From Taibaiella sp041660405 (GTDB lineage Bacteria > Bacteroidota > Bacteroidia > Chitinophagales > Chitinophagaceae), in assembly GCA_041660405.1 (NCBI GenBank), contig JBAZWL010000005.1:62001-126000 (forward strand): a stretch of 64,000 bases of DNA. Direction: 5' to 3'. Below are positions 1 through 10,433 of this stretch, one piece after another. Every line of letters starts with the position of its first letter. Position 1 is the stretch's first letter. Made by a program: the position numbers and the translations under genes. The notes beneath the pieces were generated by a model. The model searched no databases, was not told where the DNA came from, and was given only the letters and a program-made list of their open reading frames with translations.

Positions 1-60
1 TGTATATGCAATAAAAGATAGTACCAGCAGCAGTATAGTACTGCATATTTTTAAGTTCAT
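1..60 (-). CDS. 5' end of a secreted protein, cut by the window edge
   Basis: On the minus strand an ATG at 58-60 opens a frame that stays open to base 1. It encodes MNLKICSTILLLVLSFIAYT, a short basic N-terminus followed by a hydrophobic core typical of a signal peptide. Only 20 residues are visible, so the product cannot be named. It lies 76 bases downstream of the PL1 gene on the same strand and could be a further gene of that pectin operon. Confidence 0.5.
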   Translation of the reverse strand, partial: MNLKICSTILLLVLSFIAYT

Positions 61-135
61 ATTTATAGCTTAAGATGATGTTTCAAAATCAATGATATAA
101 CCAGAGCGAATAAGTTTAAAAATAATTTATCCTTG

Positions 136-3100
136 TTATTCAATAACCAATTTGATTACCTGTTTTTCTACCCCGGCATGAAGCACCAGCTGGTAAACAC
201 CATGTTGTAGTTCTTGAGGTAAAGTGACTATGTGGGAATCATGATGTAATTCATTCTTGAAAGACTCTTTTACAACCAACCTACCGAGAAGATCATACAG
301 TTTCATATCGACAATTCCCGGTTCAATACCTTGAATATCTATACGGAAATTTCCTGAACGTACCGGATTAGGCACAACACTAACATGACTTGTAACTGGT
401 TCTGCATTTACACGAACCATCTTACTGTAATTTAATTTACCATCTACATCCAATGCTTTAATACGATAGTATAAAGCTCCTGAAGGTGCACTGATATCAT
501 TAAATTCATAAAAGCTTTTCTGCGTTGCTTTAACTGATCCTACATCGTGGAATGTACTTCCATTTTCAGAGCGCTGCACTAAGTAATCTTTTGTATGTAG
601 CTCTATACCAACCTCCCAGGAAACAGCTGTATTTTCCTGTTGCCGAAAAGCATATACATCTTTAAAGGCTACCGGTAAAGGTACCTGCGTATTATACAAT
701 GCCAACGCGTCTGCCTCAGTTAAAGCATAGTTGTATAAACGTACTTCATCAATCATTGCCTTATAAGCTATGTTCAAATCATTGGAATTACCCAGCAATA
801 AAGGGCTTTCTTCACCAATATCACCAACAGTATTATCAGTAACCGCTTTATTTAAGACACCGTTTACAAACAGGCGGAGGCGTTGATCTGTCATACTTCT
901 TACCACAACAACATGTACCCATGTATCGTTGAAAAAAGCGGTGCCGCCATTATTCGCTGTAAGTGTAGTTTTAATAATATTGTTATCAACAGCCCAACGG
1001 AAGTTAGTACCGTTCCTTTCAATTCCCCACCATTTACCCGTAGCGCCAGTAGCTGTACTCGCAGCAAATGATCCCTTATGAATAAGATAACAGTTAGGTG
1101 TTGTGGAAGGACCCTTGATCCACATACTCACTGAAAACGAATTATCATTATTCAATAAAACTTCATCATTAGGTATTATAATAGCAGACTGTGTTTCAGT
1201 AGCAGAAGGATTAAAATTCAATCCATTGTTCATAATACCGGCGCTTCTGACATAACTATTATTATTACTGATCTCTCCGTCATTACCATAAATACTATTG
1301 TCTAGTACAGTAGTGCCTGTACTTTCATCCAGCTTCCACTCACCTATTATACCTGGTGCAAAATAATTTTTAGTATGAAAAGTCCATACATTACCGATTG
1401 TAGTACCAATACTTCCTGTAGCATCAACGCGCCAGTAATAATTGGTGTTGTAGGCCAGGGGTTGCAAGGCGAAACCTTCTCCCGCAGTATCAATTGCCAA
1501 CATCATGGAATCAGGATGAGTACCAAAATATACATGATACATTAATGTAGAGTCACTGCCATCCCATTTAAGATTAACAGTAGCTGCTGATACATAATTA
1601 GCTTGGTGAGTAGGCACCGGTGCTACCGGAACAGTGGGATATCCCGGAACAGGTGGTGTAATTGCTGATGTAACAGGAGAATATGCCGAAGTATCTGTTG
1701 CCGTTGCTGTCTTAATACGATAATAAAAATTGCTGTTTGCTGCTACGCCCGTATCTGAATAAGTAACCGTATTAGCAGACAATGTAGCTATTGGCAGGAA
1801 AGTAATATTATCTGTTGACCTTTCCAGCAGGAAAGCAGTTTCATTTGAAGTATTATCTACCCACGTTAAGTCAATATGATTATAAGCAATAACAGTATCT
1901 GCAAGGTTAGTAGGATGATAAACAAATGGCGAAGGCGTAAGATTGGGAACATCATTGATGTAAAGCTCAAGATTAGAATAACCTCCGGCTGTAATATCGT
2001 TTCCATCAGAAGAGTCAGCAGGATTAAGGCTATGACTCAATTCCCACTCATCCGGAATACCATCGCGATCCATGTCTTCTTCAGGAGAGGCATTAAATAC
2101 GATCCCGGTACCATTAGGTAATTGTGCCGTTTCATCAGTAAAAGTATTGATGGTAATACCATTCAGGCCGAGGCTATTCAATTCACCGATCATGAGTGTA
2201 TCTGCAGGATCACGCATCGGATAAGAGCCGCCAACAGTATTCACCAAACTACTTAATAAACCAGACACTGGCACAACTGAAGAAGAAGAAGGCTGCAAAG
2301 GATAAGTAAAAGGAACAGCCTGCATATCAATAGAGTCTTCTCCTACGCCATAATCATTTTGAGCAAGTACGTATCCATTCAGTGTACCGTCCAATGTAGT
2401 GTCATAATAATTATCTGCAACGTAAGCCTTAAAATTAAGGTTTCCTCTGGTAAAAGGAGCAATAGTTGTGGAAGGCCCTTTTATAAAAAGGTTATTAAAA
2501 ATATTGGCAAAAGACTCACCACCTGAATCACCTAATATGTAACCTCCGCCACCACCCCAGTTGTACACAATATTGTTTACAAATTCATTCTTTCCCTTTA
2601 CTTTAGGATTGCGGGTTTGATTATCGATATATAAGTTACGGAAAAGAGAAACCCCGCTATCAGTCTGGATTAAACCGCCGCAGGAATGGCTCCATAATCC
2701 CTGGCCAATAATTGAATTCTGTATTGTAATATTAGCAGGATTCTCTCCACTAATGGAGAAAGTTTCATCCCGCCCCCAGGAAACAGAAATGTGATCGAAG
2801 ATTATATTGTTACCATTGGCAATACCTATAGCATCCTTACCGCTGTCTCCGTTTTTACCCATGCGTACTCTTATATATCTGCAAATTGTATTACTGGCAC
2901 CGGAAAAAGAAAAACCATTTCCATATACCGTAATGCCGCCACCAGGTGCTGTTTGGCCTGCAATAGTAACATTAGGACTCACTACAATGCGAGTAGTAAT
3001 TTTAATGACACCACCCACTTCGAAAACCACAATCCTATTAGGCTGACTTACAGCGTCCCTTAAAGATCCTGGTCCAGAGTTATTTAAATTAGTAACAATA

Positions 3101-3252
3101 TACACATTGCCATTTCGACCACCTATAGCATATCTTCCAAACCCTTCGGCTCCGGGAAAAGCAAAGGTTTGGGCAAATGCTCTTTCGGTGCCCAACAGCC
3201 CGAGAACAGACAATGCCAATGAAGCTTTTACGATGTATTTATTTTTCAACAT
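136..3252 (-). CDS. Multidomain PL1 pectate lyase with T9SS sorting domain
   Basis: Predicted secreted pectate lyase cutting polygalacturonate by beta-elimination. I chose the ATG at 3252 (1038 aa) because it starts directly before a signal peptide (MLKNKYIVK to AFAQ, about residues 1-28); an upstream in-frame Met at 3312 would add 20 unlikely residues. Seen in order: PL1 parallel beta-helix from AFPGAEGFGR (about 30-400), a calcium-binding-like DMDRDGIPDEWE stretch, two Fn3-like modules (about 455-640), a LamG/concanavalin-like domain (about 650-855), and a C-terminal type A sorting domain (NPVRSGNF, YDLLGRLV, GVYQLVL, final KLVIE). The sorting domain implies export by the type IX system and surface anchoring or release. 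Last gene visible in full of the minus-strand operon, 199 bases after susD. Confidence 0.9.
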   Translation of the reverse strand: MLKNKYIVKASLALSVLGLLGTERAFAQTFAFPGAEGFGRYAIGGRNGNVYIVTNLNNSGPGSLRDAVSQPNRIVVFEVGGVIKITTRIVVSPNVTIAGQTAPGGGITVYGNGFSFSGASNTICRYIRVRMGKNGDSGKDAIGIANGNNIIFDHISVSWGRDETFSISGENPANITIQNSIIGQGLWSHSCGGLIQTDSGVSLFRNLYIDNQTRNPKVKGKNEFVNNIVYNWGGGGGYILGDSGGESFANIFNNLFIKGPSTTIAPFTRGNLNFKAYVADNYYDTTLDGTLNGYVLAQNDYGVGEDSIDMQAVPFTYPLQPSSSSVVPVSGLLSSLVNTVGGSYPMRDPADTLMIGELNSLGLNGITINTFTDETAQLPNGTGIVFNASPEEDMDRDGIPDEWELSHSLNPADSSDGNDITAGGYSNLELYINDVPNLTPSPFVYHPTNLADTVIAYNHIDLTWVDNTSNETAFLLERSTDNITFLPIATLSANTVTYSDTGVAANSNFYYRIKTATATDTSAYSPVTSAITPPVPGYPTVPVAPVPTHQANYVSAATVNLKWDGSDSTLMYHVYFGTHPDSMMLAIDTAGEGFALQPLAYNTNYYWRVDATGSIGTTIGNVWTFHTKNYFAPGIIGEWKLDESTGTTVLDNSIYGNDGEISNNNSYVRSAGIMNNGLNFNPSATETQSAIIIPNDEVLLNNDNSFSVSMWIKGPSTTPNCYLIHKGSFAASTATGATGKWWGIERNGTNFRWAVDNNIIKTTLTANNGGTAFFNDTWVHVVVVRSMTDQRLRLFVNGVLNKAVTDNTVGDIGEESPLLLGNSNDLNIAYKAMIDEVRLYNYALTEADALALYNTQVPLPVAFKDVYAFRQQENTAVSWEVGIELHTKDYLVQRSENGSTFHDVGSVKATQKSFYEFNDISAPSGALYYRIKALDVDGKLNYSKMVRVNAEPVTSHVSVVPNPVRSGNFRIDIQGIEPGIVDMKLYDLLGRLVVKESFKNELHHDSHIVTLPQELQHGVYQLVLHAGVEKQVIKLVIE

Positions 3253-3451
3253 GACACAATAGTTTTGAAGCCCGGTTAGGCCAGTGAATGATTTACAATA
3301 AAAAAATGTCACAGACTATAACATTACCATCAGAAACCAATGGCAACATGTGAAAAAGAAAAAATTGCGGATGAGTAAAATAAACACCCGCAATATCCTT
3401 CACCGGCATAGCATGTATGAAAAGAAACCGGATCAGGGGTAACTTATTGAA

Positions 3452-4987
3452 TTAATCGTAACCTGGGTTTTGCGTATAAAGGCCGGGAGCTATATTCATT
3501 TGGCCCTGCGGCACAGGATAGATCACAGAGTTATTATTCACTAGCAGAATACGGTTATTCAAAGCATCATCAGCAGCTCTGAAAGCATTCATATATTCTG
3601 TAAGCTTTCCGCTCCTTTGAAGATCGAACCAGCGCGTACCTTCAGCACAAAATTCTTTCCTTCTTTCTGCAAAGAGATCATCCAAAGTAACATTGGTTAC
3701 CAGAGTTGAATCACCAGCTCTTTCACGTACCGCCTGAACCGTTGCATTTACATCGGCCATGGAACCACCGCCACCGCGTAGTGTGCATTCAGCGCGCAAC
3801 ATCATAATGTCCGTATAGCGCATTACGATAAAATTAGTGCCCCAGTTCGTTCTGCCAGTACCATATTTACTCTTATCCACGTACTTAATATACATCGGAT
3901 AGGTGTAAGTAATATCCTTATACTTAAAGCTGTCGATAATGCTTGCTTTCAATCTTTTATCACTTGCATCAAAAAGTGCTCTGAAGCTGTTGGCTACCGG
4001 GCGACGGTAATTAGAACCCTGAGCAGACAAACCTATAGACTGAAAGTATTCATCAGAGGTAAGTACCCAAACAAAAGAAGCACCAGCACTTGTATTACCG
4101 GTAATATACTCTACATCAAAAATAACCTCCTGGTTGTTCTCGTTCTTAAAGATATCAGCATAATTAGGAACATAACCTAATGCTTCACCTTTAATCGATG
4201 TGCCCTGAGTAGCAATTTCGTCAAGCAATTCATACGCCTTATTCCATTCGCTTAACCCAAGTCCCGGACCTTCAATACCATAAGTTGGTGCAGAGCGGGC
4301 CATATACACCTGAGCGAGTAAACCTTTGGCGGCCCACGTTGTAGCCCTTCCGATCGCTGCAGATCCATAAACAGGTTGTAAATGCTCAATAGCGTATTGA
4401 AGATCGCCGATAACAAAATTATACACATCAGCTACAGGGCTCCGTCCAATGCTTTTCGCTTCTTCAACTGTTATTCTTTTATCGATAATCGGCACTTTAC
4501 CAAACCATCGGATCAGGTCGAAATAGCAAAACGCGCGTAGAAACTTAGCCTGTGCTTCAATTCCTACCTTCATGGAATCGGTTGTGAATACATTGCCATT
4601 TGTTACAAGCTTTTCCAATACTTCGTTGGCTTTGGTAATAGCATCATAATTATTGGCCCACGCCTCTGATACATAAGAATTGTTCGCAATTGAGGTATGA
4701 AATCCATTAATACCTTCCCATGTACGGGCACCATCTGTAATAGCATATAAATTGTCTGAACGGGTTTCTGACAAATTCATCAAACGATCAGGGTATCCAT
4801 AGCTATTACCCAAAGTGTTTCCACGTAACGCTGCACTGTACACTCCATCTATGGCCAACTGAAAGTCAGCTTCACTCGCAAAGAAGTTATCAGTACCTAC
4901 GTCGGATATAGGTGTCTGGTTAAGATCTTTTGAACAGGAACTGAATAATAATAATCCCCCTGTAAGGATGAGCAATATCTTTTTCAT
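3452..4987 (-). CDS. SusD/RagB-family surface glycan-binding lipoprotein
   Basis: Outer-membrane lipoprotein that captures oligosaccharide for its SusC partner. The 511-aa protein has a lipoprotein signal ending at Cys18 (LFSSCSKD), a TPR-like SusD core with the family hallmark RAFCYFDLIRWFGKVPIID near residue 155, and the characteristic C-terminal YPVPQGQMN and QNPGYD. It follows susC by 19 bases on the same strand, so the two are co-transcribed. The pectin-active neighbours suggest a pectic ligand, probably galacturonan or rhamnogalacturonan oligosaccharides, but the ligand is inferred from context only. Unlike the second SusD of this window, this gene is intact. Confidence 0.93.
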   Translation of the reverse strand: MKKILLILTGGLLLFSSCSKDLNQTPISDVGTDNFFASEADFQLAIDGVYSAALRGNTLGNSYGYPDRLMNLSETRSDNLYAITDGARTWEGINGFHTSIANNSYVSEAWANNYDAITKANEVLEKLVTNGNVFTTDSMKVGIEAQAKFLRAFCYFDLIRWFGKVPIIDKRITVEEAKSIGRSPVADVYNFVIGDLQYAIEHLQPVYGSAAIGRATTWAAKGLLAQVYMARSAPTYGIEGPGLGLSEWNKAYELLDEIATQGTSIKGEALGYVPNYADIFKNENNQEVIFDVEYITGNTSAGASFVWVLTSDEYFQSIGLSAQGSNYRRPVANSFRALFDASDKRLKASIIDSFKYKDITYTYPMYIKYVDKSKYGTGRTNWGTNFIVMRYTDIMMLRAECTLRGGGGSMADVNATVQAVRERAGDSTLVTNVTLDDLFAERRKEFCAEGTRWFDLQRSGKLTEYMNAFRAADDALNNRILLVNNNSVIYPVPQGQMNIAPGLYTQNPGYD

Positions 4988-5006
4988 ATAAAATGATTTG
5001 TGAGCT

Positions 5007-8000
5007 TTAGAAGTTTAAGTTGATGCCGAATACGATAGATCTAGCTAATGGCAATCCGCCATAATCCCCAGGCAATGGGAAATTGTCAATATTGCTGAGA
5101 TTGGCGTTAGTTGCCTCCGGATTGAAGCCACCGGAGTATTTGTTCCAGTTAAACCAATTTTCTGCAGTTACATACACTCGTCCTCCTTTGATATATTTAT
5201 TCTTCAATGAGGCTGGCATATTATAGCCCAATGTAATGCTCCTGATACTGATATAATCAGAGGAATACAACCAATCAGTACTAACCGGCGCTGCATAACT
5301 TGCCTGATAACGTCCCCTTTCTGAAACGTCTACATCCAGAACATTTTCAGCAGCGCTCATACCTACACGGTTGATCGCGCGACCTAAAAGAGAATAGATC
5401 TTACCACCATTCTGGCCTTGAAGGAGAATATTCAAATCGAAATTTTTATAACGGAAAGAATTCGTGATACCCCAGAAGTATTTAGGATTAGGCTGACCAA
5501 CGATTACGCGATCCCCAGAAGTGATTTTTCCATCATTATTAGCATCTATATATTTAGCATCTCCGGCTTTCTGGCCACTTACAGTTGGGTAACCTGCTTC
5601 TATATCTCCCTGAGTAAGCACCCCATCCTGCTGCACTACATATATACTGTTCATAGCTTCGCCTACTTTCATTACGGCATAGCCATCACCAGTAAAACTG
5701 TTGGTAATCTCGATCTGATCCTGGCCGTCGAGACTGGTAATCTTATTAGTGTTGTGGCTTAAATTAACTGAAGTAGTCCATTCAAACTTACCGGTAAGGT
5801 TGCGGGTACGCAATTCCACTTCCCATCCTTTGTTAAACACCTCACCGATATTTTTCAACTGGCTACCAAAACCTGTAGTTTGCAAAACTGGTATAGTTAA
5901 CAACAGGTCACTGCTGCGTTTGGTATAATAATCAAATGAGCCAGAAATCCGGCGATCGAAAATGGAAAAGTCAACACCATAGTTATTGCTTACACTTTTT
6001 TCCCACCTAATGTCCGGATTAGGAATGTTCAGAATGGCTCTGCCTTGATAAGAGGTTCCGTTGAAAGAGTAGTTATTACTACCGAGTACAGATTGTGCAG
6101 AATAAGCTCCTATTCCATTGTTTCCAGCAGTACCTATACTTGACCGTAATTTAAAATCATTGATAAAACCGATATTGTTCTTAAAGAAGTTCTCATCTGA
6201 AACGCGCCACCCTACTGATACTGCAGGGAAATTTCCCCATTTATTGTTGACACCAAATACAGAAGAACCATCACGACGCATACTTACAGAGATCAGGTAT
6301 TTCTCCATGAAATCGTATTGCAATCTACCGAAGTAAGAAATCAGTACTGTTTTGGAACCGGTAGAACTACCAGTAGAATTGGCCGGAACAGTCTGGGTAT
6401 AAAAATTGGTATAGTTTCCTGCAGAAGTAAGCGTGGAAGTATTAGCTGTTGAAGTATTGTAGGCATGCCCCAGCAAAGCAGAAATATTGTGTTTACCACC
6501 AAGTGTTTTGACATAACTTAATGTATTTTCATTTACCAATGTTTGACGCCTGTTGGTACCGTATGAACCTGAAATACTGGCTAATGTACCAGAAGGTATA
6601 TATGTCTGCGCAGTACGATCGACGTTATCGAAGTTAACAGAGGTCTTAAATTTTAGGCCGTCTATAATTTCAACATCATAATAGAGCGATACAAGATTGC
6701 GGAACAATTTATCTCGTCCAACACGATCCTGCAGACGAGGCATTGGGTCGGTTCCGCTTCCTCCCCAAGCATAAGCTGTCTGATACAGTTCACCTTGTGC
6801 ATTAGGAGCGCTTTCCATTACAGGAGATGTGGTAATCAGTTTATGCAATGTATTATCTTTTCCCTCAACACCCGGATCATCTTTAATAGAATAAGTAGGT
6901 GCAAGATTCAGACCAAGGTGCATTTTTTTTGTAAGTGTAGCTTCTACATTCGCACGTGCCGAGAAGCTTTTGTAACCCATGCCAATTGCATATCCTTGTT
7001 GATTCTGATAGTTGCCTGAAATATAATAGCGAACAAAATCGCTTGCGCCACTTGCAGACAATTGATAGTTCTGAAAAGTACCATTACGAAAAGCAACATC
7101 TTGCCAGTCAATATAATCCAATCCTGGATGGCCGGGCATATCCCAACGCTCATCGTACATCAGTTTAGGATCTACCTTGCCCAAAATGGCAAGGCGTTCA
7201 GCCGTAGTCTGACCAGCAGTGCGGCCAGCAGCTGAGTTTACCCATGCTGTATCAATAAATCCTTTTGCACGGGCAATCCATTCTTCTGCTGTAAGCATAT
7301 CCAGTTTCTTCTGAGCCTGGCTAAAACCGAAATAAGAGTTCACACTAATTTGCGGTTTACCAGATTTACCTCTTTTAGTAGTAATGATGACTACACCATT
7401 AGCAGCCCTGGAACCATAAATGGCGGCCGCAGCAGCATCCTTAAGCACTTCTATTGTTTCAATATCATTGGGGTTGATATTATCCAAAGGAGATCCGTCA
7501 CTGAAGTTGCCGGAACCATTAGGCTTTGCTCTTTCCAACGGGAAACCATCTATTACATATAATGGTTCATTACCGGCGCTTAATGATCCTGCACCACGTA
7601 TTTGAATCGAGAAAGGTCTACCCGGCGCTCCACTGGTTTGTTTTACCTGCACCCCTGCAATTTGCCCTACCAAAGCTTGCTCAAGCCTGTTCACAGGACG
7701 TTCGTCAAAATTATCTGCATTTAGCTTTGAAATGGCTCCGGTTACGTTACGTTCTTTTTGTGTACCGTAACCCACCACTACAACGTCGCTTAGTGCATTG
7801 GCACCTGTAGCGGGCTTCATCTTTATGCTAACACTTGACTGCGTACCTACATTTATATCAGCAGATTCAAAGCCCATATAACTCACAGTAAGCACCACTG
7901 GTGCATCCTGTTTTACTTCCAGTGAAAAATTACCATCTGCATCAGAGATAGTTCCTTGCGTCGTTCCTTTTACCGTAACAGCTACACCTGCAAGATGTTC

Positions 8001-8219
8001 TTTTGTTGCCTCGTCACTAATATCACCAGTTATGGTTCTGCCCTGGGCCATTGCCACTACCGAGCAGAAAGTAAATAAAAGGGTAACCAGCAATTGTTTA
8101 AAGCCGGCAACAGCAGCAGGTTTTAATTCCTGTTTCCCATCATTGCGCTCCACTCTGTAGAAACCTGTTCCGCAGAATTCCGTGTTGCTCATGCAGCGAT
8201 CAACATTGTGTTTCATCAT
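5007..8219 (-). CDS. SusC/RagA-family TonB-dependent oligosaccharide transporter
   Basis: Outer-membrane TonB-dependent channel for oligosaccharide import with the adjacent SusD. The 1070-aa product has a long N-terminus (about 40 residues) before a hydrophobic signal segment ending AMAQ near 59, a carboxypeptidase-regulatory-like domain (about 62-145, DADGNFSLEV), the DVVVVGYGTQ TonB-box region near 148, a plug domain (IRGAGSL, PLYVIDGFPL, DAAAAAIYGSRAANGV) and a 22-strand-type barrel ending in GINLNF. The extended pre-signal region makes the exact start uncertain; Met10 at 8192 is an alternative. It lies 69 bases downstream of the glycosidase-like gene. Confidence 0.93.
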   Translation of the reverse strand: MMKHNVDRCMSNTEFCGTGFYRVERNDGKQELKPAAVAGFKQLLVTLLFTFCSVVAMAQGRTITGDISDEATKEHLAGVAVTVKGTTQGTISDADGNFSLEVKQDAPVVLTVSYMGFESADINVGTQSSVSIKMKPATGANALSDVVVVGYGTQKERNVTGAISKLNADNFDERPVNRLEQALVGQIAGVQVKQTSGAPGRPFSIQIRGAGSLSAGNEPLYVIDGFPLERAKPNGSGNFSDGSPLDNINPNDIETIEVLKDAAAAAIYGSRAANGVVIITTKRGKSGKPQISVNSYFGFSQAQKKLDMLTAEEWIARAKGFIDTAWVNSAAGRTAGQTTAERLAILGKVDPKLMYDERWDMPGHPGLDYIDWQDVAFRNGTFQNYQLSASGASDFVRYYISGNYQNQQGYAIGMGYKSFSARANVEATLTKKMHLGLNLAPTYSIKDDPGVEGKDNTLHKLITTSPVMESAPNAQGELYQTAYAWGGSGTDPMPRLQDRVGRDKLFRNLVSLYYDVEIIDGLKFKTSVNFDNVDRTAQTYIPSGTLASISGSYGTNRRQTLVNENTLSYVKTLGGKHNISALLGHAYNTSTANTSTLTSAGNYTNFYTQTVPANSTGSSTGSKTVLISYFGRLQYDFMEKYLISVSMRRDGSSVFGVNNKWGNFPAVSVGWRVSDENFFKNNIGFINDFKLRSSIGTAGNNGIGAYSAQSVLGSNNYSFNGTSYQGRAILNIPNPDIRWEKSVSNNYGVDFSIFDRRISGSFDYYTKRSSDLLLTIPVLQTTGFGSQLKNIGEVFNKGWEVELRTRNLTGKFEWTTSVNLSHNTNKITSLDGQDQIEITNSFTGDGYAVMKVGEAMNSIYVVQQDGVLTQGDIEAGYPTVSGQKAGDAKYIDANNDGKITSGDRVIVGQPNPKYFWGITNSFRYKNFDLNILLQGQNGGKIYSLLGRAINRVGMSAAENVLDVDVSERGRYQASYAAPVSTDWLYSSDYISIRSITLGYNMPASLKNKYIKGGRVYVTAENWFNWNKYSGGFNPEATNANLSNIDNFPLPGDYGGLPLARSIVFGINLNF

Positions 8220-8288
8220 AATAATTTTTAGAAGTGAGTAGATTTTGTTGATTCATTTTTTCCTTTTGTTTAAATTGATCGGATATAG

Positions 8289-10433
8289 TTAAGGCATTTG
8301 GTTTAGTCCTTCCCAACGCACTTTCCAGGTACCATCTTTAGGGAAGCCAGGCAATGCTGCATTACTTCCTTCCGGTCCGGTACACATCAATGCAACAGCA
8401 GATAATATTCCACCATTACCCGGCAGATAAATAGTAAGCCGATCGTCCTGGTAATTGTGCCCGTTGGGTAAATAAGTGTTGGTTTTAATATTTTTAAATA
8501 AAGCATCAACGGCCTTTCCTGGCTGCATAAGACGCGTAGCAGTCATAGCTACCAATGGAAAGTCCCAACCCCATGTCTGATCCCAGTTCCATACTTTTTC
8601 AACAAGGTCAAAGGTGCGGTGCATGGTAGCTGTATCAAGACCATGTGCAGGAGGAATAGTACTTAGCGCCGCCAGTACCGCGGGATGATCATTTAGGCGA
8701 CGATTGCCCGGTTCATAACAATCGGGTGTACTTTCCGTAGCGAGGTAAACACCATTTTTTTCAGGAAGGAGTGCAAGATTTTTCAATATTTTATCCCAGT
8801 TTTTATCTCTGGGCATACCCAGTCGTTCACGCCATTGCTGTGCTGTAGCCAAAGCCCAGCTCCAGTAAGCGAGTTCGTAAGTCGGATTATATGTTTCTAC
8901 TGCTTCGAAACATTCCTGCGCCGGTATTAGACCTTTGCCCAGGTTATAATATTTTTTTACAGAATCGTAAGTAGGAAACGAAGCCATGAAATCTGCAGTA
9001 GCAAAAAGCAGGTCTTTATATTTCTCAAGTGTAGCTTTATCTTTTTTATTCCTGTAAATAAGTTCAGCAAGATATATGAAGTGTGGTTGTTGCCAAACCA
9101 GGAATGCACCTACTGAAGAAGGCGATTCCTCTCCTTTATTATTGGTCATTTTTTGCCAACGAATACCATCATAGCCTTGCCTTTCAGCAATAGCTTTAGC
9201 ACCTGCAGCGGAAGTGAAATACCAGTTCATACTTTTCTCCAGCAACTCTGTACGACCCCATAATGCAAAGTGTGCTGCGTGCCACCAGTACATTTCTATA
9301 TGAGGTTTACCATACCAGCTATTATAAGTAAGGCCTGTTTCCTGTGGAGGATAATTTCCGGCACATTGAACCTTTGTTAGGTATTGGGATAGAATTGTTC
9401 TGCGCTCCAATTCAAATGCACGAGGATCGGTACTTCCTGTAAAATCTACTACTGCACCAGAGTTCCAATATTTTCCCCAGCCAGATGTACTGCTATTTCG
9501 GATTTCATTGAAAGACAAAGACGGTGCCTTTCTCTTTTTTTCACTAAACTCCGTGCTAAATTCAAAAGAAGTAATTCCTTTATGAGGCGTGATATTAAAA
9601 TAATGTGGAGTAGTTTCTTTAATTTCTGCATTGGCACTCCATACGCAGGAAGTATAATATTCAGTGGTATCCAGCTTGTGCCTGATGCTTGCAGACTTAT
9701 TGGTAGATTGTTCTATAGTAGTAGAATGCTTCGATTCATTTTCATAAAAAGTACCTTCATCTTTAAATTGGCCATTAGGATAAGGAAACCTGATCCTGAT
9801 TTTAATACGGCCCTCTTTTAATAACGGAGATTCAATGTTACAGGCAATTGCATCTGTTTCCTGGGCAGCACAGGTTATTACTTTTACCGAAATATTTTCA
9901 ACAGTAAAATTGCTGGTGATAATACCTGTCCATAAATCGATTTGCTGGTCTATATTTTTAATATCCTCTATACCTGCAAGCTTTCCATCATTTTTAATAA
10001 TATCAAGACCAATGTTACCCAGCTGAAGCCTGTGATCATTTACTCTGAAGTACTCTACAGCTTCTTTAGTATGTTGCGGACTTTTTACCTGTACACAATA
10101 AGACACTTTTCTTCCATTAAGATCATACTCTTTATATGCCTCGCTAAGTTTATAATTTCCCGTGTTTGGGAAACTATGCCAGCCCCATTCGGATTGTGTA
10201 CCAAGGGGCACACCGGTTTTGTAATATTCGGGAAAAGACTGAAGACCTGTAACATCAACAGTAAAAGCAAATGCACCATTGCCAATGGTAAGAGACGAAA
10301 GAGAATCAGGGCGAATAACATGTATATTATGACGCTGAACTAATTCTTTACGGTTTATTGTTTGCGCATAAGATACCTGTTGCAGGAAGCTACAAACAAA
10401 TAAAAAGACTAAAAATTTAGAAACAAAATGCAT
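8289..10433 (-). CDS. Secreted (alpha/alpha)6-barrel glycosidase-like protein, family not recognised
   Basis: 714 aa with signal peptide (MHFVSKFLVFLF to SYAQ, about 1-24). The first half is beta-rich (about 30-310). From about 330 on it is helix-rich and tryptophan-rich, with IEMYWWHAAHFALWGR, ESPSSVGAFLVWQQPHF, AYWSWALATAQQW and WNWDQTWGWDFP. This two-part layout resembles clan GH-L-type enzymes (GH65, GH63, GH95 style), where a beta-sandwich precedes an (alpha/alpha)6 barrel, but I cannot assign a CAZy family. It is the first gene of the minus-strand susC-susD-PL1 operon, directly behind the operator/promoter at 10704-10793, so it probably acts on a pectic side chain. Substrate and catalytic residues are unknown. 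Confidence 0.6.
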   Translation of the reverse strand: MHFVSKFLVFLFVCSFLQQVSYAQTINRKELVQRHNIHVIRPDSLSSLTIGNGAFAFTVDVTGLQSFPEYYKTGVPLGTQSEWGWHSFPNTGNYKLSEAYKEYDLNGRKVSYCVQVKSPQHTKEAVEYFRVNDHRLQLGNIGLDIIKNDGKLAGIEDIKNIDQQIDLWTGIITSNFTVENISVKVITCAAQETDAIACNIESPLLKEGRIKIRIRFPYPNGQFKDEGTFYENESKHSTTIEQSTNKSASIRHKLDTTEYYTSCVWSANAEIKETTPHYFNITPHKGITSFEFSTEFSEKKRKAPSLSFNEIRNSSTSGWGKYWNSGAVVDFTGSTDPRAFELERRTILSQYLTKVQCAGNYPPQETGLTYNSWYGKPHIEMYWWHAAHFALWGRTELLEKSMNWYFTSAAGAKAIAERQGYDGIRWQKMTNNKGEESPSSVGAFLVWQQPHFIYLAELIYRNKKDKATLEKYKDLLFATADFMASFPTYDSVKKYYNLGKGLIPAQECFEAVETYNPTYELAYWSWALATAQQWRERLGMPRDKNWDKILKNLALLPEKNGVYLATESTPDCYEPGNRRLNDHPAVLAALSTIPPAHGLDTATMHRTFDLVEKVWNWDQTWGWDFPLVAMTATRLMQPGKAVDALFKNIKTNTYLPNGHNYQDDRLTIYLPGNGGILSAVALMCTGPEGSNAALPGFPKDGTWKVRWEGLNQMP

